Shown here piece after piece: positions 50,135 through 59,562 of a stretch of 64,000 bases of DNA (positions within the stretch are counted from its first letter, which is position 1; every line of letters begins with the position of its first letter). Under the pieces are notes generated by a model. The model was not told the DNA's origin, did no database searches, and saw nothing but the letters and a program-made list of their open reading frames with translations. The DNA is taken from positions 48,145-112,144 of the forward strand of contig NZ_CP022371.1 of assembly GCF_002220095.1 (NCBI RefSeq). The letters run 5' to 3'. Source of the DNA: Bosea sp. AS-1. Lineage in GTDB: Bacteria > Pseudomonadota > Alphaproteobacteria > Rhizobiales > Beijerinckiaceae. The position numbers were made by a program, and so were the translations under genes.

Positions 50135-52268
50135 GCCGGGTCGTGGCCTACCGGGTCGGCGTCGGGCTCCTCTGCGCTCTGGCGTTCTGGCTGCTCTGGA
50201 GCCTCGCCTACGAGGTGGTGGTCGCGCTGCGCTGGGCGCCGCACCGCTTCCCGAGCGAAGGCGCCTCGCGCTGGGCGCTGTTCGCGATGCAGAACGCAGA
50301 CCGCTCGGCCGACTTCTTCCTCGTCGCGTGGCGGCACTTCCACGACCGCCTCGTCTACGCACCGACGCGGGCCGAGGCGCTGGTCCGCGCCGGCTACGCT
50401 GCGGCGGCCGTCGTCGCGCTTGGCCTCGGCGGCGCTGTCTTCGCCTACGTCAACCGGCGCCAGATGCCCTACGGGGCCGCCCGATTCGGCAGCGTCATGG
50501 AGGCGGCGAAGCAGGGGCTGACCTCCAAGCGCGGCATCGTGCTCGGCACGCTCAGCGGCGCCACGCTCCGCTCCGACGAGCCGGCGCACGTCCTCGTCGT
50601 GGGGCCGTCGCGCTCCGGCAAGGGCACCGGCTTCGTGCTGCCGAACGGCTACCTGTGGGAGGGGTCGGCCGTCTTCTTCGACCCGAAGCGCGAGAACTTC
50701 GAGGCGCTCGCCAACCACCGCGGGCGAAAAGGCAACAAAGTGTTCATGTTCTCGCCGGGCTCGAACGACACGCACCGCTACAATCCGCTCGACTTCGTGC
50801 GCCGCGACGAGCGCATGGCGACCGACTGCCTCGTCGTCGCGTCGTTCGTGATCCCCGAGAAGGCCGACGACACCTGGGCCGGCGCCGGGCGCCTCCTGCT
50901 GTCCGCGCTGATCGGCTACGTGCTCGCCTCGCCGCTGATCGCCGGCGCGCAGCACATGCGCACCGTCGCGCGGATGACGACGACAGGCAAGGACATCTCA
51001 TCGGTGCTGCGCGCGATCGTCAAGACGGAGCGCCAGCACCTGCCGACCTGGGTCGTCGACAGCTTCAACCAGTACATCGCGCTGGAGCCCGAGACGCGCA
51101 ACAGCGCCGTGTTCAACGTCAACATGGCGATGTCGCTGTGGAACAACGGGCTGATCTCGGCCGCGACGGAGACGTCCGACTTCGACATCCGCGAGCTGCG
51201 GCGCACGCCGATGACGATCTTCATCGGCTGCACGATCGCGGAGCTCTCGATCTTCCGGCCGCTGATCCGCATCCTCTTCCAGCAGATCCACGACCTCTTG
51301 ATGGTGAAGATCCCCGGCGACGACGAGCCGCACCAGCTGCTGCTGATGCTCGACGAGTTCTACCACGTCGGGCGCATGGACTCGCTGATCTCCAAGATCA
51401 CGATTAGCGCGGGCTACGGCTTCCGCATGGCGATCGTCATGCAGGACCTCGCGCAGCTTGACGAGCTCTACGGCAAGAATACGCGCGTCACGACGGTCTC
51501 CGGCTCGCAGATCAAGCTGTTTATCCAGATCAACGACCTCGAGACGTCGGAGTTCGTGTCGGAGATGCTCGGCGAGACGACGCAGGTCTACAAGACGCCG
51601 ATCCAGCGCCCGGGGCAGGGGATCTTCGCTCCGCGCGTCTGGGCGCCGCACTACACGCCGCGGCCGCTGCGCAGCCCGCTCGAGCTGCGCGAGATGTCGT
51701 CGCGCCTCTCGATCCTGATGGTGAAAAACTCGCCGTCGTTCGAGCTGACGAAGATACGTCATTACCAAGACAAGCCGTACCGCGGCTACTTCGAGCGCGC
51801 GAAGGGCTCGCCGCCGGTCCTGCCGCGGCTGCGCCTCTGGCAGGACGAGGCCCTGCAGGGCGCGATCAACCCGGCTCCCGAGCAGCAGGAGGCGCAAGAC
51901 GAACCCGCGACGGCATCGCGGCCGCGAAAGGCGCCCGCGCGGCGCCAGCCGCAGCGCCCGGCCGCGAAAGCCAGGAGCGCCCCCGCCGGGCACGAGGAGG
52001 CGGCGTCGCCGGCGCTCGCGCTGCGGCGCCCTGGCGCTCCGCCGCCCAAGCCCGAGCCACGCAAGACGCTCAGCCTCGGCGCGCAGCCTGCCGCTCCCCG
52101 GGGGAGAGCTGCGACGTGCGCGAGATCCTCGCCGCCGCGGCGGAAGAGCAGGACGACGGCTTCAAGGCGATGACGGCCGTGCTCCGCGGGGAGCAGGGGC
52201 CGAAGGTCCGGCAGGCCGTCGACACGCTCGACGCGCTACACCGCGCGTTCGGCGACGACGACAAATAG
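50131..52268 (+). CDS. virD4: VirD4/TraG coupling protein (one-base frameshift near the end)
   Basis: Residues 1-110 hold two or three membrane helices (GLLCALAFWLLWSLAYEVVV). The ATPase domain has Walker A VVGPSRSGKGTGFVLPNGYL and Walker B LLLMLDEFYHVGRMDS. After 51900 comes a basic Ala/Pro-rich tail. The first frame ends in a false tail at 52173. One missing base near 52095 leads instead to GESCDVREILAAAAEEQDDG and DTLDALHRAFGDDDK. VirD4 brings the relaxase-DNA complex to the channel. No relaxase gene is in the window. Confidence 0.92.
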
Positions 52269-52579
52269 GTAACGGTTCGAAGGAAACGTCGCGGTCCGGA
52301 AATCGTCAGATCAGGAGAGGTGCGCCTTGCCCGCCGCTGGAGCATGCTCCGACCCGGATAGCCGAGGACGAGAGCGGGCGGTAAGTTGCCGCCATCTTAC
52401 TTGACCGCTGTAAGGACAGCGCTGGTCCGGGACCCCGTAGGAACCGGTTGCGGGTGGCGAGAACAAACTCCTGATCGAGATGTTGGAAAGCGAGAGACGT
52501 GCATCTCTCGGTTTGCGCCGGCTAGCTTAGGTTCGAGCTTGGACGACCGCGTATCTTGAAGCCGGGCGTGAGAACGGGC
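52269..52579. other. Gene-free spacer after virD4
   Basis: I see no gene. A hairpin CGAGAGA/TCTCTCG with a 6-base loop near 52492-52511 may end virD4 transcription. Base composition starts to fall in GC toward the right, marking a change of DNA type. Confidence 0.5.
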
Positions 52580-52861
52580 ATGACGGTGCAAGAAACAACA
52601 TCGAAGGATGGAGGTGGCAGATTGCGCTTTGCCTATGCGCTGCACCCGGCTACGATCTTATTATTCCTTGCCATCAGATACTTTGGAACGAGCGTTTTGG
52701 CACAATGGCCCAATCCGCTCGTGCTAGTTCACGGTGATGTAACCCTTGAAGTAATTTTACTCTTCGTTCTGACGCTTATTCTGTTCGTCATTGAGACAGT
52801 CGGATTCCTGATTGCAGTCCGCCGGCACAACCTAGCCCAATATCCGACTTTACTAATATAG
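52580..52861 (+). CDS. Small membrane protein, unknown
   Basis: This 93-residue protein starts MTVQETTSKDGGGRLRFAYA at ATG 52580 (alternative 52556). Two hydrophobic helices (PATILLFLAIRYFGTSVLAQ and LEVILLFVLTLILFVIETVG) are separated by a short loop; the C-terminus is RRHNLAQYPTLLI. The GC content is much lower than in the transfer genes, so it is of other origin. No family is recognised. Confidence 0.6.
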   Translation: MTVQETTSKDGGGRLRFAYALHPATILLFLAIRYFGTSVLAQWPNPLVLVHGDVTLEVILLFVLTLILFVIETVGFLIAVRRHNLAQYPTLLI

Positions 52862-52965
52862 AATATACGCTCCTTCGCTCCTTTGGGCGATGATCCCACC
52901 GTCAGCCTCCCGGCAATCGCCAGCTGACAATCCGGCCGCCGGCGATGTGGTGACCCACACCCAGC

Positions 52966-53211
52966 TACACCACGCTGCGGGACACGATCCTCGGATCGCC
53001 GTCGGAGAAATGCGCGATGCTTAATCTCGTTGATCTTCGCTCAGGCCAGCGGGCGCGGATCACCCAGACTCGTGGCAGAGAATCGCGCGGTTGCAAGCTC
53101 GATGAGCAGGGACTCGTCGCTCTTTCGCACCGTATCGATGCTTCAATCGCTGACCGCGTTGACCTCATCGTCATCAGCCGGTTCGGCAGGGCAGAAGCCG
53201 CCGATGGGTGA
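52966..53211 (+). pseudogene. Remnant of a DUF2478 protein
   Basis: A frame without a proper start reads TTLRDTILGSPSEKCAMLNL, then VDLRSGQRARITQTRGRESR, GCKLDEQGLVALSHRIDASI and ADRVDLIVISRFGRAEAADG before a stop. RGxxxRGCxLD and the ending NRFGRAE-type block are known from DUF2478 proteins, which are linked to molybdenum transport operons. Both ends are missing. The location beside a molybdenum enzyme operon fits. A start at ATG 53017 would give only 64 residues. Confidence 0.55.
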
Positions 53212-53619
53212 TGGTTTGCTCGCCTATGTAGCGCGACAATGAAGCTGAGAGTCTTTTCATCAAGATTGTCGCGCTACACGCCTGCTTCACTGAGCCAGTT
53301 TGCGCCGGCATTCCGCTTCTAACCGCAGTGCGAGAGCCCTATGTTGAGCGGTGGCGCGAATTTCATGGCGGTTTGGCTGTTGATTTGCCGACCTCTCCGG
53401 AGGCGTTCTGAATTGGTTTTGGTCCGCCGCTCGGATGCAGGAATGCAGACGGCAGCTCCTGCGCCACCCAGCATCCCGATGATTGGAACTTCCCCACTCG
53501 GAGACGCCGAGAAAGGCACCGCCGCCAGCAGAGCTATAATCAGTTGCAGCATAGATGGCCGTAGACGGCGCGCGAGGCTTCGCAAGGCCCGGTGGCTCGA
53601 TCGAAGTATTCGGCGCGTA
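53212..53619. other. Gene-free spacer with a perfect hairpin
   Basis: No gene is convincing. The hairpin at 53228-53277 is the main feature. The remaining bases between 53280 and 53619 show only shadow frames. Confidence 0.5.
53228..53277. repeat. Perfect 13-bp inverted repeat
   Basis: GTAGCGCGACAAT (53228-53240) and ATTGTCGCGCTAC (53265-53277) are exact complements around a 24-base loop; a T/A pair extends the outside by one base. It lies 16 bases after the DUF2478 remnant. It could be a transcription terminator or the joined ends of a lost insertion sequence. Confidence 0.7.
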
Positions 53620-54570
53620 TCAGCTCGCGTTTTGGACCAGCATGGCCAATTGGATTCGCTTGTGAGCGCCACACTTAGACATAATATGGCGCACATGGTT
53701 CTTCACAGTATGCGTGCTGAGTTGCAGTCTTTCGGCAATGCTGGCGTCAGTCAGTCCCCGGTAGAGGAGCGCTAGAACCTCACGTTCCCGGAGGCTCAAA
53801 CTTGCAAGCCGGATCGCATCCGATATCTCGACGGCAGCGCTCCGTTGAGGGGCACTCGCCAAACGCACCACCGCTCGGAGGCTCGAAACCAGCTCTTCCT
53901 GCAATTCGCCTTGAGGTGTGCTGATCAGAAGGACTCTCGGCTGCACCTGGTCAGCATTCGCGAAGACTCGTCTTATTATTTTCTTGCGCCCCCTCTGCAA
54001 GCTGATGTCGAACGGCACATCCCAACCAACCTTCCCAAGACCACTCCTGATTGCGTGAGTGACCGCATCGTCTTTTTCATCGAGTTCGAACCATTCGAGC
54101 CACACGCCCCAAGTGGCACGAAAGAACTCGGTAGCCCAAAGCTGAAATTTCGTCACGGTGTCGAAATGCTGGCGGATCGCCTCAAACAGCTGCATCGTCG
54201 CTTGCGAGGGAGCGCCCAGCGGCCGAACCCGCAGGTGCATGAAGCCGTGTTCGCCCAACAGGTCGATCGTCCCCAGTTTGCAAATGGTTGAAACAAAACC
54301 TCCATTGGCCAGCTGGATCGGCCAAAGCGCATCGCAACCGCAGGCAAGATAGTCGTCAAGCATATCCCAGCAGCAGGACGTCCCAGCTGGCCCGGTTGGC
54401 GCAGTTGCAAGCAGGTCTTCGCAAGCGCATCCGCCCGTGGCCCGTTTGGCCAGTCGTTCAAAGGACTCCGTGGCAAACACCACCTGCCGGCGTGAGTCGA
54501 TCAGAAGGCCCGGCTCCGCGAAACGACAAATGACGTCTTGTAGGAAGTGGTTCGAAACGACGTCCCTCAT
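53620..54570 (-). CDS. Cys-rich LuxR-type transcription regulator
   Basis: This 316-residue protein starts MRDVVSNHFLQDVICRFAEP. Residues 10-130 look like a PAS-type sensor with seven Cys (48, 50, 66, 67, 77, 79, 97, as in GGCACEDL, TSCCWDMLDDYLACGCDALW). The C-terminal LuxR helix-turn-helix is clear: SLREREVLALLYRGLTDASI and LQLSTHTVKNHVRHIMSKCG. No autoinducer or phospho-receiver domain is present, so the Cys cluster may sense metalloid or redox state (inference). It is divergent to the Rieske gene and a dyad (54580-54599) lies just before its start. Confidence 0.85.
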   Translation of the reverse strand: MRDVVSNHFLQDVICRFAEPGLLIDSRRQVVFATESFERLAKRATGGCACEDLLATAPTGPAGTSCCWDMLDDYLACGCDALWPIQLANGGFVSTICKLGTIDLLGEHGFMHLRVRPLGAPSQATMQLFEAIRQHFDTVTKFQLWATEFFRATWGVWLEWFELDEKDDAVTHAIRSGLGKVGWDVPFDISLQRGRKKIIRRVFANADQVQPRVLLISTPQGELQEELVSSLRAVVRLASAPQRSAAVEISDAIRLASLSLREREVLALLYRGLTDASIAERLQLSTHTVKNHVRHIMSKCGAHKRIQLAMLVQNAS

Positions 54571-54579
54571 CAGGCCTCC

Positions 54580-54599
54580 GATGACACGTTTGTGTCATC
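54580..54599. promoter_or_regulatory. Perfect operator-like dyad upstream of the LuxR gene
   Basis: GATGACAC-GTTT-GTGTCATC is a perfect 8-4-8 inverted repeat starting 10 bases before the LuxR gene start, in the divergent spacer ahead of the Rieske gene. It fits a dimeric regulator site for autoregulation and control of the oxidase operon. Confidence 0.7.
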
Positions 54600-54745
54600 A
54601 TAGAATTTTTTGCAAGAAACAACAACGGGTTATTCCGAAAGCCAGCCTCTTGCGGTTTGTTTTGTCGGGGGTCGGGCGCTTGAGTCGGGCGCTTGCGCGC
54701 CTTTTTCCCCGGTAATCCGAATTCCATAAGACCACAGGAGGAAAA

Positions 54746-55231
54746 ATGGACAACAAGTCAATCAAGCGGCGCGATGCGCTACGTCTTGCTGGCACGGTCG
54801 CGGCGGGTGGTGGACTGGCGGTGGCAGGGCTCGCAATGCCGGCGACCGCGGCATCGCCTCGCGTTCGCGTCGCTGCGCTGTCGCAAGTCGTTCCAGGCCA
54901 GCCCATCGAATTCAGTTTTCCAAAGGACGCCACAGCGGCGCTGATCGATCTTGGGGAGGCCGTTGCTGACGGCATCGGACCCAACAGCTCGGTCGTCGCC
55001 TACAGCGCGTTGTGCCAGCACATGGGCTGTCCGGTCGAATTCCGCGTCGACTCAAAGGAATTCGTCTGCGGGTGCCATGCAAGCCGTTTCGATGTGAGGC
55101 GCGGAGGGATGGCCGTCGAGGGGCCCGCCACGCGCGGTCTGCCACGTATCGCGCTCGAGATCGAAGACGGCGTTATCTATGCCACAGGCGTCGCCGGGGG
55201 CGTGGTCTATGGATACGCGTGCGACGCCTGA
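54746..55231 (+). CDS. aioB: Rieske subunit of an arsenite-oxidase-like enzyme
   Basis: This 161-residue protein starts MDNKSIKRRDALRLAGTVAA with a Tat signal (KRRDALRLAG) and has AGGAGGA 3 bases before the ATG. The Rieske ligands are LCQHMGC (Cys, His) and VCGCHASRF (Cys, His), with the two additional Cys that form a disulfide. It is the AioB length and fold. It should carry electrons from the catalytic subunit to a cytochrome c in the periplasm. It lies 49 bases before the catalytic subunit. Confidence 0.85.
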   Translation: MDNKSIKRRDALRLAGTVAAGGGLAVAGLAMPATAASPRVRVAALSQVVPGQPIEFSFPKDATAALIDLGEAVADGIGPNSSVVAYSALCQHMGCPVEFRVDSKEFVCGCHASRFDVRRGGMAVEGPATRGLPRIALEIEDGVIYATGVAGGVVYGYACDA

Positions 55232-55280
55232 TCCGATCTGCTCGGCAATGAAACAAGAACGGTTTGGGAGGAATGAACAG

Positions 55281-57586
55281 ATGACAGAGGCATTCAAACC
55301 CGGTGCGCGGGTGCCGGGGACACGCCGGGGTTTTCTCAAGGGGCTTTGGCCGGGGGCGCTGCGTTCCCAGCACTGACCATGGGCACTGGGGCGAAAGCGC
55401 AGGGCGATCAAGGCTCTTGCCTGGAACTGCCGCCCGAAAACGCCGAAGTGTTCAACGCAACTTGCCAGTATTGCATGGTGCAATGCGGCTACAAGGTGCA
55501 CGTGTGGGAACAGGGCACAGGCATCAAGCCTGAAGGCTCCTATACGGGTGCCCTTTCCGGGGAATGGTATTCGCCGTCTTTCGTGATTCCGGCCGAAAAA
55601 AACGGCAAACAAGTTTTCATCGCTGCCATTCCCGACAAGGATTGTGTCGTTAACGCCGGCGATTATTCGATCCGCGGTGGCACCAATGCCGAGACGCTGT
55701 TCTCCAAGAACCTTCCGACGGCTCACCGACGGTTGCTGCATCCGATGATCCGAAAGGGAGGGAAGGGGTCGCCGCTAACGCAGGTGAGCTGGGACGAGGC
55801 CATCGATTTTGTCGTGACCAATCTCGGGCGGATCAGGGATGAGCACGGCCCGGACGCCCTTTCCCTCGTGTGGGGCGATTGGCTCTACAACCTGCACACC
55901 TATGCGATGCTGAAGCTCTGGTTTACCGGCATCGGCTCGTCGACTCACGCTGGGAACGGCTGGTTCTACGACGAGGAAAGCGCCGGCATCTCCGCCGCGT
56001 TCGGCACCGGAACGCGCTCCTTCACTGAGGAGGATTTCGAGCTCACCAAGCTTCTGGTCACAGTCGGCACCAATATCGAGGCCAACGGCTCGGTCTGGTA
56101 TCTTCGTTTCTACCAGAACAACATGTCAGGCGGGAGCGCCAAGCATATCGAGATCGATCCCCGCCGTACCTATCAGGCGCGGCTTGCCGAAGAACACGGT
56201 GGGCTGCACCTTCAGGTTCGGCCCGGTTCAGACGCCATTTTGCTCGGCGCGATCATCCGTGAGATCATCAATCGCGGCGGCTATGACAAGGAGTTCGTCG
56301 CGGAGTACGTTAACGGCTTCGACGGATTGCGCGAGACGGTGGCCGATGCGAAGTTCGAGCTTGCGGCTGCCGCCCGAGAGACCTGGGTCCCAGCGGACAA
56401 GATCCAGCGCGCCGTGGATATGCTGATCGAAGCGCGCGGCAAGACGATGATGCTGAACGAGAAGGGCATCATGCACCAGATGGCCGCCTTCGAGGCGCAG
56501 CACGCGCTGGCGGCACTCGGCGCCATTCTGGGCAATGTCGGCAAGCCGGGCGCCTGTACGTCGCGCGCGGGCGGACACCCTGGTGGCTCCCTCGTCTGGC
56601 CGCCTGAGCCTCCGAGCCGCAAGGACAACAACTACATGTATAAGCGCCTTGCGGCCGGCGGCATCAAGGCAACCTGGGCTTTTGGCTGCAACATCGCCAA
56701 GCAACTGCCATCCCTCACAAAATACCTGCCGATGATCAAAGAGACGTTCGTCATCGTGCAGGACCGGGCGCACACGGATATGGACGAATTTGCCGACGTC
56801 CTTTTGCCCGCCGCGACTTGGGGGGAAAACGATACCCTACTCACCAGCGTTACCCGCCGTCTGCGCATGACGCAGCAGTTCATGAATCCACCCGCCGAGG
56901 CAAGGCCCGATTGGTGGATCGTGTCGCAGATTGCCAAGCGGATGGGCTACAGCGGTTATGACTGGCAGACACCCAAAGACGTCTGGGACGAGATGCGGGT
57001 GCAAAGCGGCGACGTCAAGGACATCACTTGGGAAATGCTGCTGAAGGCCGGGACCAACGGGGTCCGCTTCCCCTACATCAATGGCAAGGCGCCCGAGCGC
57101 TTCTTTTCCGATGAGTATGCGCAACTCACGGGCAAGCGGTTTCCGACATCGGACGGTAAGGTGCACCTGGAAAAGACTGTTGTGCTGAAGGACTTCCGTG
57201 TCGGCCAGTATGAATGGCAGGAGATCAGCGGCGACTATCCACTGATGGCCATAGACTTCCGACTGAACGAGCTGTGGAACACCGGCTATACCTACTGGGA
57301 GAAGCCCACTGTCAGCGCTCGTACGCCGGATGCCTATATCCAGATCCATCCGGAGGACGCGAAAGCGCGGGGCATCGCAGAGGGCGAGATGGTCGAGATC
57401 CGATCGCCCTATGGCAAATGCAGAGGCGTAGCGCGCGTGACCGAAGATATCATCAAGGGCGTCGTCGGTATTCCAGCTCTCTTCCCCAAGGCAGGACAGG
57501 AATTCAATTTCGCGACACGCCCGCACGTTAGTCCGGTCAACGGCGACTTCGACACTATGGTCGCCTGCGATGTGGCAAAGGGCTAA
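55281..57586 (+). CDS. AioA-like molybdopterin oxidoreductase, substrate unknown (frameshifted)
   Basis: The start is ATG 55281 (MTEAFKPGARVPGTRRGFLK), with a Tat-like RRGFLK, and one base is missing near 55345; the total is 3n+2. The catalytic frame then has NATCQYCMVQCGYKVHVWEQ (Cys-x2-Cys-x3-Cys, a [3Fe-4S] site with Ser in YSIRGG as in AioA). Molybdopterin domains follow through to HVSPVNGDFDTMVACDVAKG. RAGGHPGG near residue 430 keeps the Arg and His of the AioA pocket. The AioA segment HGGAGGGYE, which carries the other His and Glu, reads instead as WGDWLYNLHTYAML. It is about 769 residues, shorter than AioA (about 845). Substrate may be arsenite, antimonite or another oxyanion. Confidence 0.82.
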
Positions 57587-57728
57587 CCGGGCTTTTGCAA
57601 ATCACCGGCGTTCTGTCGTTCAAGGCGAAGAGAAGGTACAGCGCCTCTTCATCGACGCCGCCGCGGTGTCAGGCCGCGGCGGGGTGACCTCATTCACTGT
57701 GATCATCAACAAAAAGGATTGATGCAAC
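57587..57728 (+). other. Short spacer between the catalytic subunit and cytochrome c
   Basis: No gene. An imperfect GC-rich hairpin near 57655-57683 (GCCGCGG repeats) lies in the middle and may modulate the transcript ratio between the oxidase and the cytochrome. Confidence 0.4.
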
Positions 57729-58108
57729 GTGAAACTATACAAACTAATAGCTGCGACCCTGGTTCTGTTTTTGACCCCTCAGCTTGCCACTGCTCAGGAT
57801 GTCAGCACTGGCGAGACGGTATTCAAGAAATGCGCGGCTTGCCACGCGGCAGACGACAGCACCAACAAAGTTGGTCCGCCTCTCGGTCACGTCGTCGGCC
57901 GCACCCCCGGGACGGTCGAAGGCTTCAAATACTCAAAGGCGATGATCGATGCTGGAGCGTCTGGCCTGGTGTGGAATGAGGTCGCGCTGTCCGAATATCT
58001 TGTCGCCCCAAGGCGAAGGTTCCCGGTACGAAGATGACCTTTGCCGGGCTGAAAAAGCCGGAGGAAGTCCAGAGTGTCATCGCGTATCTCAAGAGTATAT
58101 CTCAGTAG
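57729..58108 (+). CDS. Cytochrome c of the oxidase operon (one-base frameshift)
   Basis: The start (GTG 57729) gives MKLYKLIAATLVLFLTPQLA, a signal peptide, then TGETVFKKCAACHAADDSTN with the heme site CAACH and KVGPPLGHVVGRTPGTVEGF. After one missing base near 58005 (GCCCCAAGG) it ends TKMTFAGLKKPEEVQSVIAY and LKSISQ; the Met ligand is in TKMTFAG. It is a class I cytochrome of about 126 residues. In arsenite oxidase operons the cytochrome after aioA accepts electrons. The stop is 10 bases before the moeA start. Confidence 0.85.
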
Positions 58109-58118
58109 GAGGCTGGCG

Positions 58119-59396
58119 ATGGCGTCTTTGGCCGCAGAGTCCGATACAGCCTGCTATGCAGGATCGCCAGGCAAGGTCATTCCCGTCGACATCGCCGCCG
58201 GGAAGGCGCTCGCGATTGCCAGACCCGTACGCGAAACCCTCCGGGTGCCCCTACTCGCTGCGGCCGGTCGCGTTCTCGCCGTGCCGGTGGACGCGCCGAT
58301 CAACCTGCCGCCCTTCGACAATGCCGCGATGGACGGGTACGCTATAAGGGTTGCGACCTTCGGCGGCGAAGGGCCCTGGAGCTTGGCCGTTAACTGCCGT
58401 ATTGCGGCCGGCGAATGCGGCGGGCCAATGCCTTCCCGGCGGAACGAGGCCATCCGCATTTTTACCGGCGCGCCGGTTCCTGCGGGCTTCGACGCCGTCG
58501 TCATGCAGGAACACGTCGAGCGAAGCGGCGTCGAAATTATTGTCGATCACCGACCGAGAGTGGGCGAGAACATCAGGTGGGCAGGAGAGGATATGCGCTC
58601 CGGCGACCGGCTGTTGGAGCCTGGTGTGCTTCTGAGCGCACATAAGCTTCCACTCCTGGCGGGGGTAGGCTTTGCGGAGGTCGAGATCGTCCGTAAAGTT
58701 CGGATCGGGATGATCTCGACCGGATCCGAATTGCGAAATCCCGGCGAGGAACTGGGCGAGGGACAGATCTACAATTCGAACAGGTTCATGATCCTTTCGT
58801 TGCTGGCGGCGCGAGCCTGGGCCGAAGTCGTCGATTTTGGAATCGTGCCGGACCGGCCGGAGGCGCTTTCCGAGACGATCAGCAAAGCGGCCAGGGCCTG
58901 CGATGCGCTCGTCACGACCGGAGGGGTCTCGGCGGGTGAGGAAGACCACATCGTCGCTGTCCTCGACGGCTTGGGCGCCAATCTGGACGTCCTCAAAGTG
59001 GCGATGCGTCCGGGGAAGCCGCTCAAGATCGGCACCATCGGGTCGATGTTCTTCGCTGGTCTGCCGGGCAATCCGAATGCGGCGCTCGTGACGTTCCGCC
59101 AGATTGCGCTGCCGGCGATCCACGCGATCGCGGGCCTTCGCGAGACCGGGCCCGACTGGCAGCCCGCAGTGGCTGGCTTCACCTGCGCCAAAAAGCTGGG
59201 ACGCACAGAGTTTGTGCCGGTCAGGATATGCGGACGAGACGAAACCGGCCGGCCCGTGCTCGAAATGCTTGGCAGAGGATCGTCAGCAAGCCTCTCGACG
59301 ATGGCGGCCGCCGAAGGCATCGCGCTGCTGCCGCCCGAAATCGGAATGATCGAGCGAGGTTCGGTGCTGCGTTTCGAGCGCTTCTGCGATTGTTGA
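58119..59396 (+). CDS. moeA: MoeA molybdopterin molybdenumtransferase
   Basis: This 425-residue protein starts MASLAAESDTACYAGSPGKV at ATG 58119, with AGGAGG directly after the cytochrome stop. MoeA signatures are INLPPFDNAAMDGYAIR, IFTGAPVPAGFDAVVMQE, ISTGSELRNPGEELGEGQIY, LVTTGGVSAGEEDHI and AGLPGNPNAALVTF. It inserts molybdenum into molybdopterin. The order B subunit, A subunit, cytochrome c, moeA matches known arsenite oxidase operons, so it supplies cofactor to the AioA-like enzyme. Confidence 0.93.
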   Translation: MASLAAESDTACYAGSPGKVIPVDIAAGKALAIARPVRETLRVPLLAAAGRVLAVPVDAPINLPPFDNAAMDGYAIRVATFGGEGPWSLAVNCRIAAGECGGPMPSRRNEAIRIFTGAPVPAGFDAVVMQEHVERSGVEIIVDHRPRVGENIRWAGEDMRSGDRLLEPGVLLSAHKLPLLAGVGFAEVEIVRKVRIGMISTGSELRNPGEELGEGQIYNSNRFMILSLLAARAWAEVVDFGIVPDRPEALSETISKAARACDALVTTGGVSAGEEDHIVAVLDGLGANLDVLKVAMRPGKPLKIGTIGSMFFAGLPGNPNAALVTFRQIALPAIHAIAGLRETGPDWQPAVAGFTCAKKLGRTEFVPVRICGRDETGRPVLEMLGRGSSASLSTMAAAEGIALLPPEIGMIERGSVLRFERFCDC

Positions 59397-59562
59397 GACA
59401 GAGTGCCCCTGGCCGAGGAACCTCCGTCGTCTTGCTTTACTTCGTCGTACTTTGGAAGCCCGGCCGATGATTGAGGATTGTCCGGTAGTGCCAGCAACCG
59501 CGTTCAGAAACGTAACCGCGATAGCGGCCATCCGTTTTCGCGATGGTGAGCCGGTTGATCGG

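Noticed and set aside
40374-52268. oriT or relaxase within the transfer region
   Set aside because: No relaxase motif (three-His, Tyr) and no convincing nick-site repeat was seen.
54600-54745. Sigma-54 promoter upstream of the Rieske gene
   Set aside because: No GG-N10-GC element with the right spacing was found in the spacer; TTGCA near 54610 has no GG partner.
55281-57586. Call as iodate reductase IdrA
   Set aside because: The [3Fe-4S] and Rieske parts fit, but the two cytochrome c peroxidase genes typical of idr clusters are absent and moeA plus cytochrome c follows instead.
55281-57586. Call as ordinary arsenite oxidase AioA
   Set aside because: The pocket segment with His and Glu is missing and the protein is shorter, so I keep the name AioA-like with an unknown substrate.
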